Counted from the first letter of the stretch, positions 19,670-28,025 are shown. The stretch: DNA of 64,000 bases from Acholeplasma equirhinis (GCF_017052655.1 NZ_JAFIDC010000001.1:1178001-1242000); one strand, 5' to 3'. Program-made: numbers and translations. The notes: generated by a model not told the origin, from the sequence alone.

Positions 19670-20130
19670 TTATTCACAAAAATAAAATATCCCACGATGG
19701 CAATAAATGCCCCTAATAAAATACCTGCAAATACTTCTTTAGGTTTGTGTCCTAAAGCTTCTTTTAATTTCTTTTCTTCAACATCAATATTTTCAATTAA
19801 GTTTAAACGTAATTTAATTTGGTTTAATTCGCGTGCATGTTTAGATGCCTCATAACGAATACCCATTGAATCATGTAACACGACTAAAGCAAGTACTAAA
19901 GCAATCGCAAATATTGTGCTTAATTGCCCGTTGTCATGAATTTCAAATAAACCAATAGATGTCGCTAGGGATGTAACTAATGCACTGTGTGAAGATGGCA
20001 TACCACCTGTTGAAAGTAAGATACTTTCATTCACTCTTTTATTTATAATGGCATCAATAAAAAACTTCAATACTTGAGCGATGACCATTGAGGCGATTGA
20101 GATAATAATTACTGCTTCTGGTGTTGACAT
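19666..20130 (-). CDS. DUF212 family membrane protein (acid phosphatase/vanadium-haloperoxidase related)
   Basis: A 154-residue integral membrane protein like Bacillus YuiD. It has the family signature GGMPSSHSALVTSLATSIG (compare the PAP2-type SxxxSGH motif, here MPSSHS), the DSMGIRYEASKHA segment with conserved Arg, and the C-terminal LGHKPKEVFAGILLGAFIAI. About four membrane segments. Suggested role: lipid phosphate hydrolysis, unproven. It starts one base after nifU-like ends. Confidence 0.88.
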   Translation of the reverse strand: MSTPEAVIIISIASMVIAQVLKFFIDAIINKRVNESILLSTGGMPSSHSALVTSLATSIGLFEIHDNGQLSTIFAIALVLALVVLHDSMGIRYEASKHARELNQIKLRLNLIENIDVEEKKLKEALGHKPKEVFAGILLGAFIAIVGYFIFVNK

Positions 20131-20131
20131 G

Positions 20132-20365
20132 TTAGACGGTTACCACGGCAATAATCCCAGGTACATGTTCTAGGATCATTTGCTCTATTCCTTGTTTTAG
20201 TGTAATATCAATTGCTGCACATCCGTCACATGCACCACCCATTTTTACATAGACAATACCTTCCTCGATATTAACGAGTTCAATATCGCCACCATCTCTT
20301 TGGATATATGGGCGAACACGCTTTAGAATAGCATTTACTTGTTCTGTTGTGGCTTCAATACTCAT
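20132..20365 (-). CDS. NifU C-terminal domain iron-sulfur scaffold protein
   Basis: A 77-residue stand-alone NifU-like domain (YutI/Nfu type) that can carry or transfer Fe-S clusters. RVRPYIQRDGGDIELVNIE and the CxxC motif in GGACDGCAAIDITLKQGIE are diagnostic; the two Cys residues would bind the cluster between two monomers. It follows the yutD gene by 32 bases. Its presence implies Fe-S proteins in a mollicute. Confidence 0.93.
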   Translation of the reverse strand: MSIEATTEQVNAILKRVRPYIQRDGGDIELVNIEEGIVYVKMGGACDGCAAIDITLKQGIEQMILEHVPGIIAVVTV

Positions 20366-20397
20366 TCTACAAAACTCCTATCATTTTTCTAAACTTA

Positions 20398-20682
20398 TTA
20401 TACTTTATTTTGCTCCACTTTTACACGTTTTAGCACGAAAAATGGACAATTGTGGTTACAACTTTCATTAATGTAATCTGGAATCTTTTTATAACCATTT
20501 GCACCCTTAGGATCTTGTGAGAATCCTTTCAATCTTAAGATTTCACTTGAAAGATCACCTACTATGTAGGTATATCTATCAAAAGCAACATCTACATACT
20601 TTTCAGTAAACTTTTGTATATCAAAAGCTTCACGATAGTTTTTAATGAGTTCGAATGTACCCACTTCTGTTTCTATAATCAT
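20398..20682 (-). CDS. yutD: YutD family protein (DUF1027)
   Basis: A 94-residue protein of the conserved Firmicute YutD family, function unknown. Recognisable parts are FELIKNYREAFDIQKFTEKY, the core FDRYTYIVGDLSSEILRLKG, and the C-terminal CNHNCPFFVLKR with a Cys pair. AGAGGT precedes the ATG. In Bacillus the gene is also near yutI (NifU-like), so gene order is conserved. Confidence 0.82.
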   Translation of the reverse strand: MIIETEVGTFELIKNYREAFDIQKFTEKYVDVAFDRYTYIVGDLSSEILRLKGFSQDPKGANGYKKIPDYINESCNHNCPFFVLKRVKVEQNKV

Positions 20683-20691
20683 AATAACCTC

Positions 20692-21213
20692 TTATCCTGA
20701 GATGTAATCATTCATTGGAATATCATATGTTTCAGGTTCGAAGTCAACGACTTCATCTTCATAGATTATTCCAATCTTATAAACCTCTAATCTGTTCTTA
20801 AAAAACTTATCAAAATAACCTTTACCATAACCTAAACGATAAAAGTTTTTAGTAATACCTAAACATGGTACTAAAATAACTTCAAGTTTTGCTGTAATAT
20901 CAAATCCAAATTGCGGTTCATATATACCAAAACTTGCATGTTTAAGTTGTGTAAACTGGTCATATTGTAAATACATGACTTTGTCATTAACTGTTTTAGG
21001 TAAAGCAAAGATTTTATCAGGAAAACGAGATATGATTTCCATTAAATCCATTTCTCCATTTGCAGGATAGAATAATCCAACAAAATCAGCTTTAAGGAAA
21101 TGTTCGTCCTCACATAACTTTTCAATCACCTTTGATGCAGCTTCTTTTTTTCTTGCATCAGTTAATGCACTTCTTTTTTCTAATATTTGTTTTCTTAATG
21201 TTTTCTTATCCAT
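20692..21213 (-). CDS. 5-formyltetrahydrofolate cyclo-ligase family protein
   Basis: A 173-residue enzyme that converts 5-formyl-THF to 5,10-methenyl-THF with ATP. It begins MDKKTLRKQILEKRSALTD, contains the phosphate-binding Lys/Arg helix, GLFYPANGEMDLM, EVILVPCLGITKNFYRLGYG and the loop GKGYFDKFF. Complete length. GAGAGGGG precedes the ATG. It lies between the PAS/GGDEF-like gene and yutD in one minus-strand run. Confidence 0.93.
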   Translation of the reverse strand: MDKKTLRKQILEKRSALTDARKKEAASKVIEKLCEDEHFLKADFVGLFYPANGEMDLMEIISRFPDKIFALPKTVNDKVMYLQYDQFTQLKHASFGIYEPQFGFDITAKLEVILVPCLGITKNFYRLGYGKGYFDKFFKNRLEVYKIGIIYEDEVVDFEPETYDIPMNDYISG

Positions 21214-21237
21214 GAGAATCCCCTCTCACTTTAATAA

Positions 21238-22821
21238 TTATTTGATATCTTTAAAGAAACATCCTTGACCCTTATATTGTGGGAGTTGTGCAGTTTTAAG
21301 TGCAAGTGCAGCATTTTGATATAAATCTTGTGCATTGACTGCATCATCATACATTTGTGCAACCCCAATAAATACCTCGAGTTCAGCAGTAATTGAACCA
21401 TATTCCATCGTCATGTTTAAGTAGTTTTCTTGACTTCTTACACCATTGTGTAGGCTTGCCATCTTGCGTGGATCTGTGATTGTAAATGCAAACTCTAATC
21501 CACTTAAACGATAGATATCTGAACTTTCTGTAATAAATGATTGTTTAAGTCTTGTAATATATTGTGCCATTAACATATTACCAACATCTCTGCCATGTTC
21601 ACTATTAATCTTTGGCACATTTTTAAGATTAATGATCGCAAGTTGGAATGGTCTGCCATTTTTGATTAATTGTTTTAAATCCGGTAATAAATAGTTTTCA
21701 TCTTTAATTTGATCAAGAACTGCAATATTAGATTTTCTAAAGTACTGTGCATGAACTGGAGTAATTGTCCCCATGATCACAGACGATTCTCTATCTTCAA
21801 ATAATCGCTTACCTTTTTCTTTAATCCAAATGTATGTATCATCTAGTTTAAATCTGTAAGACGCTGCATAGGTTGGCTTGGATGGTGTAAGATTTGAAAT
21901 CGTATCTAAATACTTTTGAAGATCTTGCGGATGAATCATATCTCTAAAGTCTGTAACTTTAAGTGTATGACTTGGAACATTTAATTGATCAATGATTGTA
22001 TCGTTCATCCATACTGTTTTTTCATCTAAATCAATATAGAATAAACCTTCATCTGATAATTCTAATGTTGCAATAAACTTATGTCGAATAGATTCTAATT
22101 CTTTATCTGTCGCTTTTAATGTCTTTTCTACTTGTAAGAGTTCTTCATCAGTTCGCTTTTCACCAACTGCCATACGACCACGATAACGACCAAGTACGTA
22201 TAATGGTTGCATGTTAAGGTGAAGCATAACAGGTTCACCATTAAAGTTTTGAAGTTCTAACTCCATGATTTCAGAATCATTTGGTTTAACTGTCTTTCTA
22301 TAATCATTAAAATACTTTTCAATTGTTCTGTTGTGTGCAGCTTCACCGTTCATCTTAGTAAAACGCACCTTTGAATTAAAGACACTTAAGAATTTTTTAC
22401 CAACAACTTCATCTTTACTTAAATTGAGTTCACGCAGTAAAGAGAATGAAATATCTTTGATTCTCTCTTTTTGGTCAACAACGTAATATACATTCCATTT
22501 AGTGTTTTTTACACCTTTAATAAAGAGTTGATAATAAGAACCATTAATAATTGCATTTCTAAATGTTTGGTATAAGGCAAGTAAGAAAATTGCATAGTTG
22601 AAATATATATATACAACATAGTATAAAAGTAAATCTTCATTTGTAAGAATTTGGTCTTCATAAAAGAAAATTAACGTTACAAAAAATGCAACATTTATAA
22701 ATGAAAATGTCAGTCTATTTCTTAATACTTTTTCTCTTAAGATGGATTCAGTAATGACAAGCACGACTATAAAAACGGCTGTAATTACCCCAAATATTGG
22801 ATGTTGAGTGTAAGCAATCAT
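21238..22821 (-). CDS. Membrane PAS protein with degenerate GGDEF domain
   Basis: A 527-residue sensor-like protein. Residues 1-90 hold about three membrane helices. Two PAS-like regions follow (about 105-215 and 245-365; FIATLELSDEGLFYIDLDEK and VTDFRDMIHPQDLQKYLDT are the second). Residues about 375-527 look like a GGDEF fold (FQLAIINLKNVPKINSEHG, RDVGNMLMAQYITRLKQSF), but the catalytic loop reads RLSGLEFAF, not GGDEF, so diguanylate cyclase activity is unlikely. The PAS plus degenerate GGDEF order recalls the c-di-AMP phosphodiesterase GdpP, but the DHH-DHHA1 domains are absent. GAAGGA precedes the ATG. It is the second gene after cdaA; a regulatory role in c-di-AMP signalling is inference. 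Confidence 0.75.
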   Translation of the reverse strand: MIAYTQHPIFGVITAVFIVVLVITESILREKVLRNRLTFSFINVAFFVTLIFFYEDQILTNEDLLLYYVVYIYFNYAIFLLALYQTFRNAIINGSYYQLFIKGVKNTKWNVYYVVDQKERIKDISFSLLRELNLSKDEVVGKKFLSVFNSKVRFTKMNGEAAHNRTIEKYFNDYRKTVKPNDSEIMELELQNFNGEPVMLHLNMQPLYVLGRYRGRMAVGEKRTDEELLQVEKTLKATDKELESIRHKFIATLELSDEGLFYIDLDEKTVWMNDTIIDQLNVPSHTLKVTDFRDMIHPQDLQKYLDTISNLTPSKPTYAASYRFKLDDTYIWIKEKGKRLFEDRESSVIMGTITPVHAQYFRKSNIAVLDQIKDENYLLPDLKQLIKNGRPFQLAIINLKNVPKINSEHGRDVGNMLMAQYITRLKQSFITESSDIYRLSGLEFAFTITDPRKMASLHNGVRSQENYLNMTMEYGSITAELEVFIGVAQMYDDAVNAQDLYQNAALALKTAQLPQYKGQGCFFKDIK

Positions 22822-22835
22822 GAAATTTCCTTCGT

Positions 22836-23006
22836 TTAGAATGTAGGATACATATATTTAAAGAATACACCAGCAAGTGCAACTAAAAATGCTAAAACAT
22901 AAACTAACCAACCGTGGCGATCAAAGAAACCAACGATTTTTGCTGATAAATCTCTGGAACCAAAAAATCTAATTGGTTCTAGAAAAAAGTGAAAGAATTT
23001 TTTCAT
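22836..23006 (-). CDS. Small single-pass membrane protein (56 residues) next to cdaA
   Basis: Found by reading the minus strand in the 200-base gap after cdaA. The protein starts MKKFFHFFLEPIRFFGS, has a charged middle (SRDLSAKIVGFFDRHG), and then one membrane helix (WLVYVLAFLVALAGVFF) with a short KYMYPTF tail. AGGAGG sits 8 bases before the ATG at 23006, a very strong ribosome binding site; a second ATG at 23012 is too close to it. It starts 12 bases after the cdaA stop and ends 14 bases before the PAS/GGDEF-like gene. I recognise no family. Its place is where CdaR (YbbR) normally follows CdaA, so it could be a small CdaA partner. Confidence 0.8.
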   Translation of the reverse strand: MKKFFHFFLEPIRFFGSRDLSAKIVGFFDRHGWLVYVLAFLVALAGVFFKYMYPTF

Positions 23007-23018
23007 CGTCATTTCCTC

Positions 23019-23771
23019 CTATCGCATGAAGAGTGATAAATACTCATTAAGCGCATTTTCATCTTTCATTTTAGTCATCACACCATTAATAGCAACCGAG
23101 ATACTACCAGTTTCTTCTGATACAACAACTGTTAAGGCATCCGTAATCTCAGAAATACCAAGTGCTGCTCTATGACGTGAACCAGTTGTTTTTTCAAAGT
23201 TATCATTTGAAGATAGGATGAAGTACGCACCAGCACAGATAAGTTTATCTCCACGTACAATGACTGCACCATCATGCAGTGGTGTATTTGGTGTAAAGAT
23301 GTTTAACAATAATTCATGAGTGACATCTGCATTTAACGTAATCGCGCGTGATGCATATTGATCTAAAGTGTTATGTTTTTCAATTGTTATTAAACCGCCG
23401 ATTCTTTCTTTAGAAAGTTTAGCAGCAGCTTTAATAATTTCATTTTTAGTTCTTTCGGTACCCATAACAAGCATCCCTGTTTTAGTTGTTTCTTTCCACA
23501 TGGATTCCATTGTTAAGCGAATATCCGGTGCTCCAATCACAATTACAAAAATTAATGTGATTAAAGGTAACCCTTCAAAAACTTCTTTCGATAGAGGTAA
23601 ATCAAGTAAACTTGCAACATAGAAAATACCTACAGTAAATAGGTAGAACATAAACATTGATAACATACGTTTACTGTGTAAAACAAATTTTAATACAAAG
23701 ACTGCTAGAATGAAAAAAATATAAAAATCAAGCAGTGTCCACCAAGATAAATTTGCAGCCCAATCAGGCAT
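23019..23771 (-). CDS. cdaA: Diadenylate cyclase CdaA
   Basis: Makes c-di-AMP from two ATP at the membrane. About 250 residues: three N-terminal membrane helices (FYIFFILAVFVLKFVL, MLSMFMFYLFTVGIFYVASL, LPLITLIFVIVIGA), then the DAC domain with both catalytic motifs, DGA in TPLHDGAVIVRGD and RHR in TGSRHRAALGISE. The frame offers ATGs at 23777 and 23771; AGTAGGG is placed better for 23771 (6 bases). No cdaR or glmM follows, unlike in most Firmicutes. The promoter carries a palindrome. Confidence 0.95.
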   Translation of the reverse strand: MPDWAANLSWWTLLDFYIFFILAVFVLKFVLHSKRMLSMFMFYLFTVGIFYVASLLDLPLSKEVFEGLPLITLIFVIVIGAPDIRLTMESMWKETTKTGMLVMGTERTKNEIIKAAAKLSKERIGGLITIEKHNTLDQYASRAITLNADVTHELLLNIFTPNTPLHDGAVIVRGDKLICAGAYFILSSNDNFEKTTGSRHRAALGISEITDALTVVVSEETGSISVAINGVMTKMKDENALNEYLSLFMR

Positions 23772-23805
23772 AATCATCCCTACTTTCGAAATAAAGTTTA
23801 ATTAG

Positions 23806-23825
23806 ATTATATCATATAATGATAT
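23806..23825 (-). promoter_or_regulatory. cdaA promoter with overlapping palindrome
   Basis: The minus strand reads TGATATAAT (-10 at 23806-23811 with TG extension). A perfect inverted repeat, ATATCAT and ATGATAT with a 3-base loop (23809-23825), overlaps it. Could bind a regulator of the cdaA operon. Confidence 0.5.
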
Positions 23826-23852
23826 GTTTGTAAGGTGGTTTCCCCTATTATA

Positions 23853-23861
23853 TGCTATAAT
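23853..23861 (+). promoter_or_regulatory. hxlR-hflX extended -10 promoter
   Basis: TGCTATAAT, 64 bases upstream of the hxlR start; expected transcription start near 23868, before the palindromic operator. Confidence 0.6.
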
Positions 23862-23882
23862 GCTTCTGGTATACAAATCATC

Positions 23883-23905
23883 GTTAGTATCAAATTGTAA
23901 CTAAC
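23883..23905 (+). promoter_or_regulatory. Probable HxlR operator
   Basis: A 23-bp palindrome: arms GTTAGT and ACTAAC, inner CAA and TTG, pairing in 9 of 11 positions around a central base. It lies just downstream of the predicted transcription start and upstream of the ribosome binding site (AGAGGGG) of the HxlR-type gene. Autoregulation is the usual arrangement for this family. Confidence 0.6.
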
Positions 23906-23924
23906 ATAAGAGAGGGGTTATAAC

Positions 23925-24227
23925 ATGGACACTTGTTCAATCGAAAAAGCTTTAAATATGTTTGGTGAAAAATGGAAATTTTTAATCATCCGTGAGCTTT
24001 TAGAAGGTAAAAAAAGATTTTCAGAACTAAAAAGAAATATTGAGGCAATCAGTCAAAAGGTTTTGACTCAAAACTTAAGATCCCTCGAAGCATCAGGACT
24101 GATTTCTAGAACTGTATACCCAGAAATTCCTCCCAGAGTCGAATATGCTTTAACAGATTTAGGCTTTAGTTTAAAACCGATTATGGATGCCATCAGAAGT
24201 TGGGGAGATACATATGCAAAAAATTGA
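23925..24227 (+). CDS. HxlR family winged-helix regulator
   Basis: A 100-residue DUF24/HxlR regulator. The conserved N-terminal Cys is Cys4 in MDTCSIEKALNMFGEKWKF, the winged-helix signature is KWKFLIIRELLEGKKRFSEL and LTQNLRSLEASGLISR, and the wing is VYPEIPPRVEYALTDLG. In relatives such as YodB and HypR this Cys senses quinones, disulfide stress or aldehydes. The gene sits behind its own palindrome and overlaps hflX by 14 bases, so it probably controls itself and hflX. It ends in TGA. Confidence 0.93.
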   Translation: MDTCSIEKALNMFGEKWKFLIIRELLEGKKRFSELKRNIEAISQKVLTQNLRSLEASGLISRTVYPEIPPRVEYALTDLGFSLKPIMDAIRSWGDTYAKN

Positions 24228-25470
24228 TCGTGCATTATTAATCGCAGCAAATTATAAAACAACACTCGAAGTAACAGAAAACTCTATATTAGAACTTGAA
24301 GAACTAGCAAAGGCTTGTAATATACAGCCAGTTGATAAGGTAATTCAAGCAATTGAACAAATTGATCCAAGATACTATATTGGCAGTGGAAAAGTTCAAG
24401 AAGTTAAAAAGATGATTGATATTCTAAATATCGATATCGTAATCTTTGATGACACACTTTCACCTGGTCAACTTAGAAACTTAGAAAAGATTTTAGAAGT
24501 ACAAATTATTGACCGTTCATTTCTAATTTTACAAATATTTGCAGAACGTGCTAAAACGAGACAAGCCATGCTAGAAGTTGCACTTGCACAAAAGCTTTAT
24601 ATGTTACCAAGATTAGTCGGTATGGGTAATTCACTTTCACGTCAAGGTGGTGGATCATTCAATGCGAAAGGTCCTGGTGAAACAAAATTAGAGATGGATC
24701 GCAGAAGACTTCAAATTGAAATCTCAAACCTTAAAAGAGAGATTGAAAAGATTCAACAAACAAGAACAATCAGTCGTCAAAAAAGGCTTGATAACGCAAT
24801 TCCAATCGTCGCACTTGTTGGTTATACAAATGCTGGCAAATCATCTTTAATGAATTACTTTGCAGATAAGTTTGGAACGGATAGAACTGAAGTTTTTGAA
24901 AAAGACATGCTATTTGCAACACTTGATACAAAATCAAAAAGAATTAAAAAAGATAACCAGCCACCCTTCATCTTGATTGATACCGTTGGGTTTATTTCAA
25001 AACTTCCACCTGAACTAATTTCATCATTTGAATCAACCTTATCAGATATTCAAGATGCTAATCTAATCTTACATGTTGTTGATGGACTTAATCCTTCTAT
25101 TCAACAATTAGAATTAACTAAATCCATTCTTAAACAATTAGGTATGGAAACAACACCAAGATTACTTGTTGTAACTAAAAAGGATATGAGATTTTCAGCC
25201 CCTCACATTATGGAAGATTATTTCTATATTTCAAGTAAAACTGGTGAAGGACTAGATGAACTTTATCAAGCAATCCAATCACATCTTTATGAAGAAAGTA
25301 GAATTGTTCATTTGCTTATTCCATTTGATGAAGGTGCACTTTATCAAAGATTAAAAACAGAAACAACCGTCATTGAAACTAAATATATTGATGAAGGTAC
25401 TTATGTTAAAGCTGTCTTAACACCTAAATTAGCAGCTCAACTTAAAAAGTATGTTGTTCAAAAGTCATAA
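24214..25470 (+). CDS. hflX: Ribosome-associated GTPase HflX
   Basis: A 418-residue GTPase that splits or rescues stalled 70S ribosomes under stress. N-terminal HflX domain (DKVIQAIEQIDPRYYIGSGK, and RQGGGSFNAKGPGETKLEMD), then a G domain with GYTNAGKSS (G1), DTVGFISKLP (G3) and TKKD (G4). The frame opens at 24187, but GGGGAGA 5 bases before the ATG at 24214 and the family start (MQKIDRALLIAANY) set the start there, inside the last codons of hxlR. Co-transcribed with the redox regulator, which suggests stress induction. Confidence 0.95.
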   Translation: MQKIDRALLIAANYKTTLEVTENSILELEELAKACNIQPVDKVIQAIEQIDPRYYIGSGKVQEVKKMIDILNIDIVIFDDTLSPGQLRNLEKILEVQIIDRSFLILQIFAERAKTRQAMLEVALAQKLYMLPRLVGMGNSLSRQGGGSFNAKGPGETKLEMDRRRLQIEISNLKREIEKIQQTRTISRQKRLDNAIPIVALVGYTNAGKSSLMNYFADKFGTDRTEVFEKDMLFATLDTKSKRIKKDNQPPFILIDTVGFISKLPPELISSFESTLSDIQDANLILHVVDGLNPSIQQLELTKSILKQLGMETTPRLLVVTKKDMRFSAPHIMEDYFYISSKTGEGLDELYQAIQSHLYEESRIVHLLIPFDEGALYQRLKTETTVIETKYIDEGTYVKAVLTPKLAAQLKKYVVQKS

Positions 25471-25475
25471 AAAAT

Positions 25476-25508
25476 CCCCAGAGCATTTAACTCTGGGGTT
25501 TTTCTTTA
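25476..25508 (+). terminator. Intrinsic terminator shared by hflX and the amino-acid transporter
   Basis: Perfect 8-bp hairpin (CCCCAGAG and CTCTGGGG, 7-base loop) with T-runs on both sides, between convergent genes. Confidence 0.9.
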
Positions 25509-25509
25509 A

Positions 25510-26253
25510 TTAAACTTGTAAAACACGTTTTAAAAAGTTTTTAGTTCTTTCATTCTTTGGGGCTCCAAAGATAACCTCTGGTGTATCTTCTTCAATGATG
25601 ACACCTTGGTCCATTACAATCACTTTATCTGCAAATTCTTTAGCAAATCCCATTTCATGTGTAACAACTACCATTGTCATACCTGAGTTTGCAAGATTTT
25701 TCATAACTGCAAGTACTTCACCAATCATTTCAGGATCGAGCGCTGATGTTGGTTCATCAAATAAGATTGCTTTTGGTTCCATTGCTAAACTTCTAGCAAT
25801 TGCAATTCTTTGCTTTTGTCCACCGGATAATTGATTCGGATAGCTATTTTGTTTTTCCAATAGACCAACTTTTTCAAGCAAGTCTAGAGAAATTTTAGTT
25901 GCTTCTTCTTCAGTTTTTCCTTTTGCTAATTTTTGTGCAATGTTTAAGTTGTCTAAAACTGATAAATGTGGGAAAAGATTAAAGTGTTGGAAAACCATAC
26001 CAACTTGTTTTCTATGATTTTGAATATCAAATTTTGGTTCTAGAATTGAAACCCCATCAAATAAAACATCACCAGATGTTGGTGTTTCCATTAAATTAAG
26101 CGTTCTAAGTAAAGTCGATTTACCACTACCTGAAGGACCAATAATAACTGTGACTTTACCGTACTCAAATTGTGCACTAACGCCATTTAATGCGTGTGTA
26201 CCATCTTTAAAAGTTTTACGAAGATTGATTACCTCAATATGATTATTTTGCAT
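25510..26253 (-). CDS. Polar amino-acid ABC transporter ATP-binding protein
   Basis: A 247-residue ATPase of the GlnQ/ArtP class. Walker [11 protein letters not shown]-loop [16 protein letters not shown], signature LSGGQKQR, Walker [15 protein letters not shown]-loop VTHEMGF. It energises the importer formed with the permease (overlapping by 11 bases) and the lipoprotein upstream. The whole cluster sits behind a T-box, so expression should rise when one tRNA is uncharged. Substrate not readable from this subunit. Confidence 0.95.
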   Translation of the reverse strand: MQNNHIEVINLRKTFKDGTHALNGVSAQFEYGKVTVIIGPSGSGKSTLLRTLNLMETPTSGDVLFDGVSILEPKFDIQNHRKQVGMVFQHFNLFPHLSVLDNLNIAQKLAKGKTEEEATKISLDLLEKVGLLEKQNSYPNQLSGGQKQRIAIARSLAMEPKAILFDEPTSALDPEMIGEVLAVMKNLANSGMTMVVVTHEMGFAKEFADKVIVMDQGVIIEEDTPEVIFGAPKNERTKNFLKRVLQV

Positions 26254-26920
26254 CGCTCTTCTTTAATCTCCTTTCAAAGTATGCCATTAATTTAGCTGTT
26301 GGGAAAGTTAACATGAAGTACATAACTGCAACCACAATATACGTTTCTTTAACTAAATAAGTTTGACTTCTTACAATAACTGCTGAATACATTAATTCAG
26401 CAATACCGAGATACATAAAGATCGATGTCTCTTTAATCATGGTGACAAATTCATTACCAAGTGCAGGGATGATATTCTTAATTGCTTGTGGTAATATAAT
26501 TTTTCTCATCGTTTGGCCTTTTGAAAGACCCAAACTTAAAGCTGCTTCGCTTTGACCTTTATCTACTGATAGAATTCCACCACGAATAACTTCAGATACA
26601 TAAGCACTTGAGTTAACAAGTAATGCAATCATACCTGGAATAAATGATGATAAGTCCATCCCTAAAAATAAAGTTACAGGTAATTGTACTACTGCATAGA
26701 TCAATAAAACTTGAACAAGTAGTGGTGTACCACGAATGATTTCTACATAAGCTGTTCCAATAAATTTTAAAACTTTATTTTTAGATAATCGTAACCAAGC
26801 TGGTATAAATCCAAGGAGTGTACCAAAGATGACTGATAGTATAGCAAGTGCTAAAGTCATCCCTAAACCTTGAAGTAATATACCTAGGTAATAAGGATCT
26901 AAAATAAATGAGAAATCCAT
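26243..26920 (-). CDS. Polar amino-acid ABC transporter permease
   Basis: A 225-residue HisM/GlnP-type permease. About five membrane segments and the EAA loop [20 protein letters not shown] that docks on the ATPase. [13 protein letters not shown] is a family signature. It starts one base after the substrate-binding lipoprotein gene. Confidence 0.94.
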   Translation of the reverse strand: MDFSFILDPYYLGILLQGLGMTLALAILSVIFGTLLGFIPAWLRLSKNKVLKFIGTAYVEIIRGTPLLVQVLLIYAVVQLPVTLFLGMDLSSFIPGMIALLVNSSAYVSEVIRGGILSVDKGQSEAALSLGLSKGQTMRKIILPQAIKNIIPALGNEFVTMIKETSIFMYLGIAELMYSAVIVRSQTYLVKETYIVVAVMYFMLTFPTAKLMAYFERRLKKSDAK

Positions 26921-26921
26921 C

Positions 26922-27719
26922 TTAGCTGTTTAATAAAACCATTGCAGCTACGATTTCATCCATTCTACCAGATTCGATTAATTCATCGATCACTGAATTG
27001 ATTAAAGTAAGTAGTTCTTGGTTTCCTTTTTGAACTGCAACAGCAGTACCATCTTCTGAATCGCCGATTGCGATTGGAGCAATCATTAATCCTGCTTGAT
27101 TTCTAATGTATGAATCAGCAACAGCTGTTTCTAAGATTAATGCATTGATTTGACCATCTTGAAGTCTCATCACTAAATCTGGGATTGCTTGAATGAATTG
27201 TTTTTGTGCATTTTCAAATTCTTCTGCTAAGTCAGCTTGAATTGAACCTAATTGTGCACCAATTTTAACTGTATTCACATTTAATGATTCAAATGTTGTA
27301 TAAAGTTCTGCATTAGATGACTTAATTAAAATAGATTGTGATGCAGCATAGTAGTTTTTTGAGAAGTCTACGATTTGTGCACGTTCTTCAGTTGGTGTCA
27401 TTGCTGAAATAACAAAATCAACCTTACCAGATACTAAGTCTTCTAATAAGAAATCAAATCCTTTGTTAATAACTTTTAAATTTTTCTTTGCCGCTTTAGC
27501 AATTTCTTTGGCAATTTCGATATCGATACCTACAATTGTTTGTTTACCTTCAACATTCATTGGCCATTCATATGGTGGGTAGTCAGCTGAAGTACCTAAA
27601 GTAATCCATCCATCATAAGATGAGTCAATAATATATTCAAATACATTTGATGAATCACATGCAGCTAACATAATTGTTGAAATGAATAACATTCCTAATA
27701 CTGTGATTTTTTTAAACAT
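26922..27719 (-). CDS. Amino-acid ABC transporter substrate-binding lipoprotein
   Basis: A 265-residue SBP family 3 lipoprotein. Signal peptide with lipobox LAAC and lipidated Cys21, then YPPYEWPM, the GIDIEIAKEIAKAAKKNLKV and KVDFVISAMTPTEERAQIVDF segments characteristic of polar amino-acid binders. The frame extends 20 codons upstream into the T-box terminator; the ATG at 27719, with AAAGGAG 8 bases before it, is the true start. First gene of the T-box-controlled operon. The conserved Arg and Asp-type residues fit a zwitterionic ligand, identity unknown. Confidence 0.95.
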   Translation of the reverse strand: MFKKITVLGMLFISTIMLAACDSSNVFEYIIDSSYDGWITLGTSADYPPYEWPMNVEGKQTIVGIDIEIAKEIAKAAKKNLKVINKGFDFLLEDLVSGKVDFVISAMTPTEERAQIVDFSKNYYAASQSILIKSSNAELYTTFESLNVNTVKIGAQLGSIQADLAEEFENAQKQFIQAIPDLVMRLQDGQINALILETAVADSYIRNQAGLMIAPIAIGDSEDGTAVAVQKGNQELLTLINSVIDELIESGRMDEIVAAMVLLNS

Positions 27720-27762
27720 TGTTTTTTCTCCTTTTATTTTTTTCTTTTTTTCTCTCTTTAAT

Positions 27763-27990
27763 AAAAAAATCCTTAGCAAAATTGCTAAGGACGAAAAGAC
27801 TTCCGTGGTACCACCCTAGTTCTAGATAAATCTAGCACTCTCATCGTTAACGCCGACCTACGTGTACCCCTCAGGTGATCCCTTCGAAATACAAGCTCCA
27901 AAGCACGTTCGTATGAGGTAATACGCTGATTTACACCATCCACCAGCTCTCTAGGCTAAGACTCTCAAACTACTACTCTTTTTCTTCGCT
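27763..27990 (-). ncRNA. T-box riboswitch leader of the amino-acid ABC transporter
   Basis: Minus-strand leader of about 230 bases. It carries the Stem I elements GAGTAGTAG, AGAGAG and GGTGGATGGTGTAAA, the invariant T-box AGGGTGGTACCACGG (27803-27817) whose bulge would pair with the tRNA acceptor end, and a terminator hairpin CCTTAGCAA/TTGCTAAGG (27771-27790) followed by a T7 tract. Uncharged cognate tRNA should stabilise the antiterminator and switch on the operon. I could not place the specifier codon with confidence, so the amino acid is not assigned. Confidence 0.95.
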
Positions 27991-27997
27991 AAAATGA

Positions 27998-28025
27998 ATT
28001 ATATTCTATTTTGAAGATTTCACAA
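27998..28025 (-). promoter_or_regulatory. Promoter of the T-box operon
   Basis: Minus strand: -35 TTGTGA (28020-28025), 16-base spacer, perfect -10 TATAAT (27998-28003). The predicted start is near 27990, exactly where the T-box Stem I begins. Confidence 0.75.

Noticed and set aside
27720-27779. Longer start for the amino-acid binding lipoprotein
   Set aside because: The extra 20 codons are the T-box terminator T-run and leader; the signal peptide starts at 27719.
27763-27990. A tRNA gene in the structured leader
   Set aside because: The structure and the AGGGTGGTACCACGG motif are those of a T-box; no cloverleaf with acceptor and T arms is found.
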